Of a DNA stretch of 64,000 bases, positions 32,001-43,300 are shown one piece after another. The translations under genes were made by a program, and so were the position numbers. Below the pieces are notes generated by a model. That model worked only from the letters and a program-made list of their open reading frames with translations. It did no database searches and was not told the DNA's origin. Location of the stretch: positions 1 to 64,000 of the forward strand of contig JASJOG010000502.1 of assembly GCA_030142905.1 (NCBI GenBank). Direction: 5' to 3'. The DNA is from Heliopora coerulea (taxonomy: Eukaryota > Cnidaria > Anthozoa > Scleralcyonacea > Helioporidae). Every line of letters begins with the position of its first letter. The first letter of the stretch is position 1.

Positions 32001-33574
32001 AATGAAGATTTAATCCACAACCTCTTAATTCTCTTATTTCGCACTTCATTTAGGCATACTTCTTGCATTCCAATACATTTCATCTGTAGTTCAACACTTC
32101 ATTGAATTATAAGATTAACCAATCAATATCCTTTGATACCGTATTCCAACCCTCCACCAACTGAAATAAAGACCATCCAATCTGCTACCCTTGATACTTC
32201 AGTCGAACACTCTACCAACTGAACTACAAGATTATCCAACCCACAACACTACTGCTTGAGGCATAACACCACCCAACTCGCAATCTACGACATTTTCCTC
32301 CGACACTCGTTAAAATAGACTAGGAGACCACCTGATCCTTAACAATCGATACAATATTGTCCAGTTATCTACAGATTGAGCTACAAACCCAACCGTTCTA
32401 CAGCCTAATATGAAACCTTAGAGAGCTATTTTTCCTCTTTTATTTCACCGTCAATGCCTTCCGGAAAATTGACGTGATACTGTATACTTTTTATTTCATT
32501 TTTACTTATTAAATGGGGAAGTTGAAAAATATTTTTATCAGCTACTAAAGGTAGTGATTGTTGATATATTTTTAGAGTGGCCGTGATTGCAACAACTAAT
32601 GAACAATCAAATGTCGGAAATATTGAACTAAGCAATTCTGCACCTTCATCGCCGAAATCTCACAAAGCAATTGTTTTGGCAGTGCACAATACAAAAGAAA
32701 GTCCGAACACACTTTCGGCTATTTTGGCTCCTAAAACCGAGTTGGAGGAAGTGCAAAGAGAGTGGGGCTTTAAAGGAGAAGTATTTCAAAGACGCCTTAA
32801 ATCTGATGATGAGGTTTATTTTTGTGTGCCATTAAATAAAGAGCAACATTTGTTTCTTCCTAATAACGTGGTTAGGTAAGTTGGTCATGTCTTGTGTGGT
32901 TCCGTGCCATATTACCTAGGTGTTAAGGTATACAAAATCCTTGCATAAAGAGATGTACTATGTCAGCTAACTACCAAATATAAGGGTACAGCCATTGAAG
33001 TAGTTACCTGTGAAGGAAACAGTTTGTTTAACCATTGTAAACGTAAAACGTCTTATACGAAAGATTTATTTGTAACCTTTTCCTGAATTTAGATTTTTTC
33101 CTGATGAAATTATCCGAACATTTAACATTGTTGACGAAGGAATGGACCCGACAAAAAAACGCAAGCACTTTTTACTGAAGCCCTGTGAAGGTGGAAACCA
33201 TTACGGAATAAATTGTTTTGCTACAGTGCCTATACGATGTTTAGAGAAGTGCAAAACGTCGTCAGTGGAACAGGTGCGAATAATCTTCGGTCTTGTTAAA
33301 TGATAACAGCTAAATGAACAAGACGAAAACTTACAACTGAACGAACGTATGTTGAATTCCACGAGCCTTAAATTATCTATCACCGCGCAAAACTTAAATT
33401 TGTTTGTCAGATCGGTTGGTTAAATGAACTTGAAGTCCCAACAAAGAAATCTGAACGCGTGTTTATTTGGGACTATACCAGAATTCCGGTTATTATTATC
33501 ACAACTCACACATTACCCAACCAAGGACAGTGGAAGGGGTCTCAGCCTACTACGGGCTCCCAGCTTCCCGCCAG
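29051..33574 (+). CDS. ZU5-like multi-module protein gene, six exons (both ends undefined)
   Basis: Exons 29051-29385, 29587-29822, 31586-31926, 32576-32875, 33093-33273 and 33411-33574. All have AG/GT borders and agree in phase (1, 0, 2, 2, 0), giving about 517 aa. The first exon reads as a ZU5 module: AYLQFPTQAVSKSVTLKFSR, then IMKMEPEGVSFDKPVTVLL. A second begins in exon 2 and continues into exon 3 (ELKISFPAGVVEKKCRLSVQ, VCFPVIKVSGQKKPFLKLVN). Exons 4-5 read like a further beta-rich module (REWGFKGEVFQRRL, FFPDEIIRTFNIV). Tandem ZU5 modules occur in PIDD, ankyrin and UNC5 relatives, usually near a Death domain, which the upstream gene supplies. Last-exon codons after about 33515 overlap a repeated segment, so its 3' end is doubtful. 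The 29994-30194 frame in intron 2 does not fit the phases. Confidence 0.6.
30195..31585. other. Intron sequence with degenerate tRNA-like fragments
   Basis: Text such as ACTGAGCTACAAGAATTG (about 30951) and CCACTGAGCTATATGGACAG (about 31060) looks like decayed minus-strand tRNA D-arms from old SINEs. No exon recognised. Confidence 0.35.
32080..32400 (-). repeat. Old tRNA-derived repeat cluster, degenerate
   Basis: Repeated fragments like CTCTACCAACTGAACTACAAG (truncated: CTACCAACTGAACTACAAG) at 32150-32235 and CAGATTGAGCTACAAA near 32365 resemble reverse D-arm sequences. Spacing about 70-150 bp. Too decayed to fold. Confidence 0.3.
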
Positions 33575-34300
33575 GTAAGGCCGAAAAAGACATCGCACTT
33601 TTCAGGTCGTGCGAGAAAGGGAAATTCTACCATTAAGATGGATTTTAAACAACACCCAAAGGGCCAGCCCTTACTTGCCCAACTTATCCAGTCAGGAAGG
33701 AGTAAGGGATGTACAGTCCTCTAAAGTCCCTGAAAGTACTCCCCGATGCGTATATCCAGTTTGACCTTAACAGTACTCTCTTGCACTTCCAACCAGTTAA
33801 GGTCAGTTTAGGCGTGTCACTGCAAGGGTTAAGTCTGAATATTGTTTTATTCTTAGACTAGTGCAGATTTGTTTCAGCATTTAAGGCTGGCTCATCCTCA
33901 ACCAACTAAGGTCAGAGGCATCAGCCTGCTGTACAGATTTTCTTCTAGTCTCTGGGCTAACAGGGCAGGTTTGCCAACACCTGAAGATAGTGTACTTACA
34001 GCTGCCAGCCAATTAAGCCAAGCTGGGGCTTTCGGCTACCTGTCTACCCAGCTGGCAGTCACCTCATCAAAGCCTGCTCGTTTTATGGAGGTCACTGGCT
34101 CCGACTCAATGCCCTGCCTACCTATTTCTGGTTTTATCTCGGAGTTTCCTTCTCCTAGATAAGTTGCCATCCAAGGCTGAAGAGTTTTATCTACCCTTGG
34201 CTAAGGGATTGCTGACACATGCCAAAAGTGCCACCCCGGATTGTGGTGGGCAAGAGCGTCCACATTCCCGTAGCAGGCTGAAGCTGTGCTTGTCCTACTC
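33515..34300. repeat. Repetitive segment with internal similarity
   Basis: AACCAAGGACAG...TCAGCCTACTACGGGCTCCC (about 33518-33562) resembles AACTAAGGTCAG...ATCAGCCTGCTGTACAGA (about 33900-33940), and CCAGTTAAGGTCAG occurs near 33793. The text is rich in GCC and GGCT, unlike its surroundings. It is probably an unclassified repeat that has invaded the end of the ZU5-like exon. Confidence 0.4.
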
Positions 34301-34375
34301 CAGTGCCCAAATATGATATAATATTATATTATACATTATTATATAATATTATCATTATTATTATTGTTATTATTA

Positions 34376-36065
34376 CAGTATGTCTCAAAAGTGAGTACAC
34401 CCCTTCTGATTTTTAAGAAAAAGTAATTTTTTTCACAAATAAAACAAACATAATAAACAAGATCTTAGATGTAGTAATGTACAATCAATTGTGATCTTTT
34501 ATTTGTATTCAAATAGTAGAAATATTTACACGCAACGTGTCTGTGGCTAGCTTTGTAAAATGGTATTGTTTCAAAAGTGATTACACCCCTGACAAGGTCA
34601 TCTAAAAAAATGTTTAATTTGGGGCTCTTTTGTCATTCTTAAATTATCACATAACGTTTATCGTTCCATTTTTATAATAGTGAAATGCTTGATTACCTTC
34701 AGAGACTATGTTAGCTTTCATAAAATGGTGATTTTATGCATATTTTTTGGACTTCGAAAGTTTTGGTGTATTGGGTTCAGTCATGGCACCACATGGTGAA
34801 GAATTGTCGCTTGATCTTAAGAAAACTATTATTTTAATGCATCAGGGCAAGCAGGGATACATCAAAATAGCTAATACATTAAAATTCAGTAAAAGCACTG
34901 TGGCAAAAGTTGTACAAAAGTATAAGAAGACTGGTACACTTGTAGCCGTGAATGGTCGTTCAGGTCGACCAAGAAAATTAACAGTCCGATCAGAGCGTTA
35001 TGTGGCTACAGTGGTCGATCAAAATCCAAGGAAGAGTGTTGCCAATCTCGCTAACGTTGTCTCTGAGGCTACCGGCATTAGTGTTTCAACTTCAACTGTA
35101 CGACGTACCCTCCATCAAGTAAACCTACATGGTAGACGACCTCGCAAGAAGCCTCTTTTAAAGCCGAGATACAAACTAGCCCGTTTACAGTTTGCACAAG
35201 AGTACAGCGATAGGCCAATGTCCTTTTGGGAGTCTATATTGTGGTCAGATGAGACCAAAATAAATCTTTTTGGTTCTGATGGCGCGAAAAATGTGTGGCG
35301 TCACCCTGGGGAAGAATACAACGAGAAAAACCTGGTACCTACCGTTAAACATAGTGGTGGCAGCTTGATGGTTTGGGGTTGTACGAGTGCCCAGGGTGTA
35401 GGCGAGCTTCATTTTATAGAAAACACCATGAATGCAGACATGTACTGCGAAATTTTGAATATAAAATTGATGCCATCCCTGAAATGCCTTGGCAGAGGAA
35501 AAATTATTCAACATGATAATGATCCCAAGCATTCCGCTAGAGTCACATCTGCATTTTTAAAGAAAAAGAAAGTAAAGGTACTTGATTGGCCAAGCATCTC
35601 ACCCGATTTAAATCATATTGAGCACTTTGGAATGTGCTTAAACGTAATGTTGAACAACGCAAGCCTTCAAACATTGCAGAACTAAGGGACGTTACTACCA
35701 CAGAGTGGAAAAATATTGAACCAAGCACTTGCACTAATCTAGTCCATTCAATGCCAAGGCACCTGGCAGCTGTTATTAATAATCAAGGCTCATACACAAA
35801 CTATTGAAGGAATATTGACATAAAAAGAAGCTTTATACCCTGACCCTTGTAAGGGGTGTACTCACTTTTGAAATGGGACCATTTAACAAAGTCAGCCATA
35901 TATAAGTTGTGTGTAAATATTTCTATTATCTCAATATCAATAAAAGATCACAACTGATTGTATGTTACTATATTTAAGACCTTCGTTCTTACTTTTGTTG
36001 TATCTGTGAAAAAATTACTTTTTCTTAAAAATTACAAGGGGTGTACTCAATTTTGAGACATACTG
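34376..36065 (+). mobile_element. Tc1-like DNA transposon, full length
   Basis: Begins CAGTATGTCTCAAAAGTGAG and ends with its inverse, flanked by TA target duplications (34374-34375, 36066-36067). The inverted repeats are long (about 200 bp) with a second inner copy of the tip (TTTCAAAAGTGATTACACCC at 34569 and its partner near 35850), the IR/DR layout of several Tc1 families. It encodes one transposase, broken by a single frameshift. It is inserted between the ZU5-like and pentapeptide gene models. Confidence 0.95.
34783..35685 (+). pseudogene. Tc1-like transposase (DD34E), frameshifted near the C terminus
   Basis: ATG at 34783. The N terminus holds the paired-like DNA-binding region (KTIILMHQGKQGYIKIANTL, GRSGRPRKL with a GRPR hook), then the DDE domain: first Asp in ILWSDETKINLFG, second Asp in IIQHDNDPKHSAR, and the Glu in SPDLNHIEH, about 34 residues after the second Asp. 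The frame shifts right after NHIEH at about 35626 (one base appears missing). The other frame then carries the normal remainder to about 35806, ending near QGSYTNY, so the total would be about 340 aa. Otherwise intact, so the insertion is fairly recent. Confidence 0.93.
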
Positions 36066-36067
36066 TA

Positions 36068-37384
36068 TTATGATTATAATTATAATTATAATTATATCGG
36101 ACTATTCAGGTTGTGGCGTACTTTTGGTAACCTGTATAGAAATGGACAGAATGTTGCATTGGCTATTCTACTCAGGGTAGCGGAATGGCCAGATGAACAG
36201 TTGAGATAATTTGAGTTAACGCTGAATTTAAGTTGATAAGTTAATCTTATTTTTAACCAGACCAACAACGTGTTTGAAAAATGGATTGACATCAGTACAT
36301 TCCAATTCCAATAACTGACCTTCATTCGAAAAGAATTATGTAGTCCTATGGGAAAAAATGTAATATTACGAAGGAAAAGAATATAATACCCAGGGGCTTG
36401 TTGTTGAGACCCCGGACCGCAGGTCGAGCACATAAATCCGGGGGAAAGAACAATGCTGTTCATTGTCCAGTACCGTAACTAGCACATTTATTGCAGGGGT
36501 TGGGACTTGATAGGCGTTTGTATTGTTTTGCGGACTACAGTAATCCAGCTCATTCCTGTTTCCGAAATTCATAAACGCTACTTCTTATTAAATGTTTCGT
36601 CCATTTTCTCCAGTGCCCATGGACAATGGCTTGAAATCGAGGCTTGGACGGATATTTTGAAACGTTTACTCCATCTACTCAACTCTTGACTTGAATCCAT
36701 TGTTTCATGGGCATTAGAGCGGATGCAGGAATGGTCTGTTTAACTGTAGGACTTTGAGAGTGGGCTCTTATCCGAAAGTGGGCCCTCATTCTAAGGTTGA
36801 CAAGCTTAAATTTCATCATTGTCAATGAGATCACTTTCTTTTAGAGAATAACAGAGTAAAGGTTAAGAAGGTTATTACAGTTTGGCAAAACATGGTGAAA
36901 AAGTTACCAAGTTTGGCAAAAAGAAAAAGTTCGTCGACTGTCAAACAGACTTTCTGTGGCAGCTTCTAAACATCAGCATTAAAGCGAGATTATCCAAAAG
37001 ATGAGATGATATCACTCACATTTGAGATGCAGGAAGGCCACCTCAGGATTAGAAACTACCAAAACTATTTGGTTCGAGCGCTTATTCGAAGGTGGACACT
37101 CATTCCAACTTTTACGGAATCTCTTTTTTTGTTATCTGCTATTCCGTTTAATCCTTAATTCATATTCTAGAATAAGGATTGTGTGAATAACGTCAAAAGA
37201 ATGCACCCTGAGCCGAAACTTACAACTTGGTATTACATGGGTTCACGTATACTTATATTCTAGAAAACTTGTGTTTTCAACAGGTTACACCATTCATGAT
37301 CGCATGACCAGCATTTGCTTTCATGTTTACGCATAACGCATATCACTTCCACTGGCCGGTTATGTTGTCTAATTTTTACTTTAG
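36068..37384. other. No gene recognised
   Basis: Begins with an ATTATA-type simple repeat, then non-coding sequence. A further exon is expected somewhere between 33.6 and 37.4 kb if the ZU5-like and pentapeptide models are one gene, but I could not find one with the needed phase. Confidence 0.35.
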
Positions 37385-40300
37385 AATGATGAAGAAAGAA
37401 ATGTTGCCACTACTTCTGGTAACTATGAACATTTGCCGTTGGTAGACCATTTGCAGCAAAGTGAGTCACGTCTCCCTGCATAATAGTGATGTTCCTTTGA
37501 AGTTGTGCAAAGTTTTTTGTATTTTAGATCTTTTGAAAATACAATTTTGAAATTACTGAAATGTTGAATGTTCTGTGTTATTAGTCGTCTGATGCAAAAC
37601 TGGTGATTTACCCAACAGTTATTCCAGTACTTTCTCCGAGATACATTTGATGTATCAACAAAAAGGAAAAGTACTTTTATTATTCATTGAAATTAATATT
37701 TGTATTCATATTCACTGACTGCATGAGACTGAGTCCAAATCAGCACGAGATCGCTTGGGCGTCGTAATAATTTGGCCTGGTTGCCTTTCCAATGGCGCAA
37801 TGAAGGGGCTTTTGGGTAATCAGTTCCCTTAAGGTTTATTACTAGCTTCTTGTAAACGTCTCTAGGTTTGCTTTCCGGAAAAGAAATAATAGTTCTAGAT
37901 TAAATCCTTAATAACAGTGCATAATAAATCAGTCTCCAGATTGCTTGGTATTTATTACCTCATATTACGGTACTAATATCTTGCCTTTTATTTGTGTTCC
38001 ACACAGATTCGCCCGTTAATTCTGGTTATGAATCCACTCCTATTACTGACGTTGATTACAATCAGAACAAGGTATTAAAATACAGTGTTTGTGTTAGTTG
38101 AATTTTAACATCCAGGTGAACTGCGCCTTATAGTCACCTTATCCATAAGACTACCTGGTTATGACGGCCGCTGTTTCTAGCCTGAACAAACTTCAAATAA
38201 GTAATTTTATTACGTAATCATAAAATTTTAGGACAATGGATGAGACCAATACAATTTTTTCGTTGTAAAATTTAAAACATTTATTGGCTATATGATATTT
38301 TTATTTATGAAAAGGTGATATCGTACATGGTGTTTGTCATTAAAGAAAGAAATCGTGACAACGTTTTATTTGTGCAATCTTTTCTTGTCAAAACATCATC
38401 ATTCACGCAGAGGGTTTTAAGGTTTCTCTGAGTTTACAAGCTCAAAAAGAACAAGGTAAGTGAAGTATCTTGGGTAGGAATTCCATTGTAAACAACTCTA
38501 GTAAGAACTAAAAAGTAGGAGGCATGTTGATATTGCAAACAATGAACATTTTTGACAAAGTTACCTTGAACATACACTTGAATGCAAAAGTTTTTCGAAA
38601 ACTTCATTTTCAGCGGTTCTGAAGCTTTGATAGTCAAGCGACTTAACTTAGGTATAACACCAGGGCAGATCTCCTTACCATATATATTTATATACGTGTA
38701 CATACATACATACGTACGTAGATACATACGTACGTACATACATACATACATACATGCGTTCATGCGTACATACGTTCATACATACGTACATACGTACATG
38801 AGTACATACGTACATATATACATACATACACACGTACAAACGTACATACGTTCATACGCATATACGTAGATACATAAATACATAAATACGTACATACATG
38901 CATACATACGTACATGCGTACATACGTAAATACGTACATACGTAAATACGGCCATACATTCATACATACGTACATACAGAGCTGACGACCAGGCTTCGGG
39001 AACTGCCTCTGTAGCTTAGTCGGTCGAGCAATGAACTAGTTTTTTACGGTCTGGCTTTCATTCCAACCGGATTGCCTTGATGTTCCATTTTTCGTTAATG
39101 GTGTCGATTGGGTCTTGTCTATGGCTTTCGCTCCAATGATTGCACAAGAAATTTCCCTTTACAACTTTTTCATGCGTACGGTACGGCCGGGTAGCTCTTT
39201 TTTCCCATTCAACATCGCATATTTATCCAGCCATATGAAGCATTAGTTCATGGGTGAATGTTGCAGAGCTGTGCGCAGACACTTGGAGACTCTAAGGCTT
39301 AATCCCACGAAAAGGGCGCCATTTTCAGATTTTTTAGAGAATACGTACATTACAGATAAAATTTACTTTAAGAATTGATTCAAACGGGGGCACTTTAGGC
39401 CTGCAACAGGACGGAAAGAACTGGGACCCCCACCTCTGCTGGACATTATCTGTGTACATGCTTCAAGATAACAAAATAGAGCAAAAACCACTCCACTTTG
39501 TATCCTGTAATGCTTAAGCTCTTATTTCTTGAGGTCTTTGAAGTCATGAAAATGCGTTGCGAAATGTTCGAGAAGAAAGTTGAAGTTGAAGCTAAAGGCA
39601 AGCTAAAGATAACCGGAGACCTGATAGAACAACCCAAAAGTGGAAAAGCAGCAGAGATTGTTGGTGTTGCTGGTCCAGTGATCACAGTTCTGGCTTGTCT
39701 GGGATGTGGAATTGCTGTTGCGATGGGTTTACCTACTCTGGGAGTGGGATCATTCGTTGGAACAGCTGTAACAGCGACGGTTCTTGCCGTAACGAAAGTT
39801 GATAAGCATCGGAAGAAGACAAAAGCCAAAGTAGTCCAAGAAATATCGAAAGACGTGGTATCTTCGGTGATGAAATGCATAATAAAGGAAGTCAGTAAAG
39901 AGCTGAGTCGCATATTTGAGTACCAGTTATTTAGGCTAAAGGATGAAAGACAGGTTAAGGTAGTGGCACGTTACGCTGTGAATCTAATGTTCGACCTGAA
40001 GGAAGGGGACAAGTTTGACCGAAATACACTTCTGAGGAAAGTTCTGGCAGGAAAAAAAGGAAACACGAAAAAATTAGTGACGAGAGATGGAAAAAAGAAT
40101 TGGCGCGTCCAAGATGTATTTCGGAAGCCTGGTTTACGTAAAACTATCACGGCACCTGAAAATTCGAAAAGAATTAAATTCGAGTATTTGAAAAAACCTG
40201 ATGATACCTGCGATGTAGAAGTATATGGTTACCGGGGTGAGGTGTTAGAAATGAAGTCTACGAAGTCGGACGGTAACTGTAGTGGAACGGTTGAGAATAG

Positions 40301-43300
40301 TGAGGGCTGCACAAAATCGAATGGCCACTGTAATACCCGTGCACATTGTTCTTGCGAAAGTACTGATAATACTGGTATTGACGGGACGTACTTCGTAGCG
40401 TCAGACATTGACCAAGATTTCACTGCAACGTGTTTGGAACCAAGTAACTACCAACCCTTTCATTGCTTAGTGCAATGTCCGAATGTTTTAGAACATTTTG
40501 CGTCCAATCTAGATAAGGAACGGACGTTGACGAACTATGTTTGCCGATTGTACACTCGACAGGTAAACCAGACCATAAAGCCTGTGTATCGGCCACATTC
40601 TCCACGTAAAGTCCCAGTTTTGAGCAATGCCGATCTACGAGCATGCGATCTCAGTCATGCTGATTTTTCAAACTCCCATCTTGAGAAATGTGATCTTTCC
40701 GAGAGCACGGTATTGTTTGGTGAGTTTGAAGGAGCAACCTTAAGCAATTCAAAGTTTATTGAGACGTACCTTTCCCACTGCAACTTAAAATGCGTCAAGG
40801 CCCAACATTGTGAATTTACGGTCAAAGTTCTTTACTCCTGCTTGGATGGTGGCGATTTTAGGGATGGTGTCAACACTGTTGGTGGAAATGACTGGAATGG
40901 CACACCCTTGGTTAACAACGTTCGCACAGGAAATTCAGCGTGTAAGTACTTCACTTTGTTTTACCAATAATAATTTTTTAAATCAAGATACCTTTAAAAT
41001 TGCATGTTTGCGAGAAAATTCAACCCAGTGCGTTGGGAACACATTACACGTTATGTAAGGTTGTATTGCTAGAAACGTTCACCTTTTCCGTGAAATGATA
41101 GCGAAGGAAGAGAGGGTAGAGGGATACAGCCGCGTAGTTTTTGTTATGTTCCTCTTATTGTTGCGGAACGTTAAAATTCATTGAAAGAACCCAAGACCAA
41201 TCACATACTTTATGGGTTGGATATGTGGGAATGTTGAATTGATTTTTGACTCCATATAGTGATATCACCATTGTTTCATTGTCGCAAGTGTTACATTAGA
41301 CTTTCTGAGTGATTTAATAACGTATAAAGAGAACTGAGCCTTTAGTTATAGCTTTGCCTGGACTTTTCCAGCCTATAGCTGAGCTCTTATTGTGCCAGCC
41401 TATATAGAACGCACGCGGCATACTTTATTTGAAGTAATACTCTTGTTACCAGAGACTTCGTATAAGTTTGTTCGACAGTGAATGTTTAGCATGTGCGTGC
41501 ACAGAAATTTCTCACTCCTCCACACGTGGAGGAAGCACGGAGTGAGCTAATAAAAGAAACGTTTTATTTAGACTTTCTATGTGCGATGTCGTGGGGTTTA
41601 CTGGGTGGCACACTTACCACGACTTGCCATTTCTGCATACTTAAATCTGAATGCTCCATTTTGTCCTCCTCTCAATGTCTACGCTGTTCTAAATCGTGAT
41701 CATTCATTGTAATGAGGCAAGGTTAGACTAACAGGTTGAACTTCAGACTGGATAAAATTCGTCTGTTAGTACCTAACTGACAACGCACAAGGCCGAATTG
41801 TGACAGTCCTCGGGGATTAAAGTTCTAGAAAATGATACCATGGCTTGAAGAAACTTAGCGAATCAATTTCCCCTTTTCCACGGGATGATTTTCCTTGGCT
41901 TCGGGCAAATTTAAGCTCTAATTCTTCTCTTCTAATGGTATTACTTATAAATAGCCATAAAATTTCGGTGTATTAAGCCTCCCTTCCGATTCTGGTCTTG
42001 ATGACCCTCATAGAACGGGAGTTTCGATATTTAATACAACTCGTTTTATAATATAACTCATTACTGTAATTTATTTTCCCTTTGGCTCTAGTACCATCTG
42101 CAGCTACTGCTGTTTTTAGTGACAATAACCAGGGCCATGGACAAATTTACAAGAGAAAGACACCACGTATCAAAAGTAAGTACATGTACATTTGAAAAAG
42201 TAATGGAAATGTCCCCGTGATAAGTCTCCTTGTGTGTTGGACAAAAGAAATACGTCCCTGCCTTGTCTCCGAGACTTCACGCCTTTTGTGACCCAACCTT
42301 TAGGATGCAGTTACAAGATTGTGCCTGTTCAATTGCCTTGCAACATCATTGCCTGACAGGTTTTACAAACCCGTTTACTGTATAGTCGGTAACTACGCTT
42401 TACCTTTCTTCTTGCGTTGCCCTGTTATGACGTAAAAAGGATTATAGTATACATCTGTCTAAGTTGCATGGAAAAGTTCGTTCTGTTTTAACGCGAACAC
42501 GCCGATCATATTTTATTTTGTTTCTGTGTGTGAAGTGTAAGCACGGAAGTGACTATTACAGAATTATCGATAATTGAAACCAGGTTAAATTTGCTCCTTA
42601 TTCCTTCTCCTTTATAGCTTCTCCAAATTATTAGCGAAAAGCTGAGCATCCCACGATGATAACTGAAAATATAACTTAATTGTATAATGCTTTTCGTTTA
42701 AAACTTTAGCCAGTTCAACCAGCGCTAAGCCGGACAAAAAAACAGAAGACGTGAACGAGGGAATAGAAGAGAGAATCTGCACGTAAGAATTGTCGACGGA
42801 GGTCTTTGGAGTGTTCTAAAAATGAGACTTTTTTTTCATTTTATCGTTGTATATATTTTTAGCTATCATATAGTTTCCTTGCTCTTTTTTTCCTCAGAAG
42901 TAATCAACGTCCCTCTGTGCAGACAAACAAATCTGAAAACAACCCTTTAAATCATATGCAAGACCGAAATGCCATTCAACTGACTGAAAGATCTGTATGT
43001 AAGTAACGAGTAGTATAAAGTCTTTTATACTCTGACCATTTAAAGTAAATTAGATCTCCTAACCTGTTGATAAGACGAGGTCATGTAAATAAGTCCGGGT
43101 AAAAAAAAATCGTTGACAACGAAAAATGATGCCCAGAAAATAAAAAAGTAACTCTGCTAGAAAAGTTCGACCTTGGTTTTTCTTCCTTCGTGTTACATAT
43201 TCGTCCAAGAGGCGTGAACTGTTAAGGGTGGGAATAATAGGTGTAGAAAATATAACCATGGATGGATACCTACCCCTTACCCTGTGCTTCTTGACAGAAC

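Noticed and set aside
38434..38975. Open frames rich in Tyr, Val, Met and Cys on both strands
   Set aside because: Artefacts of the TACA/TACG microsatellite.
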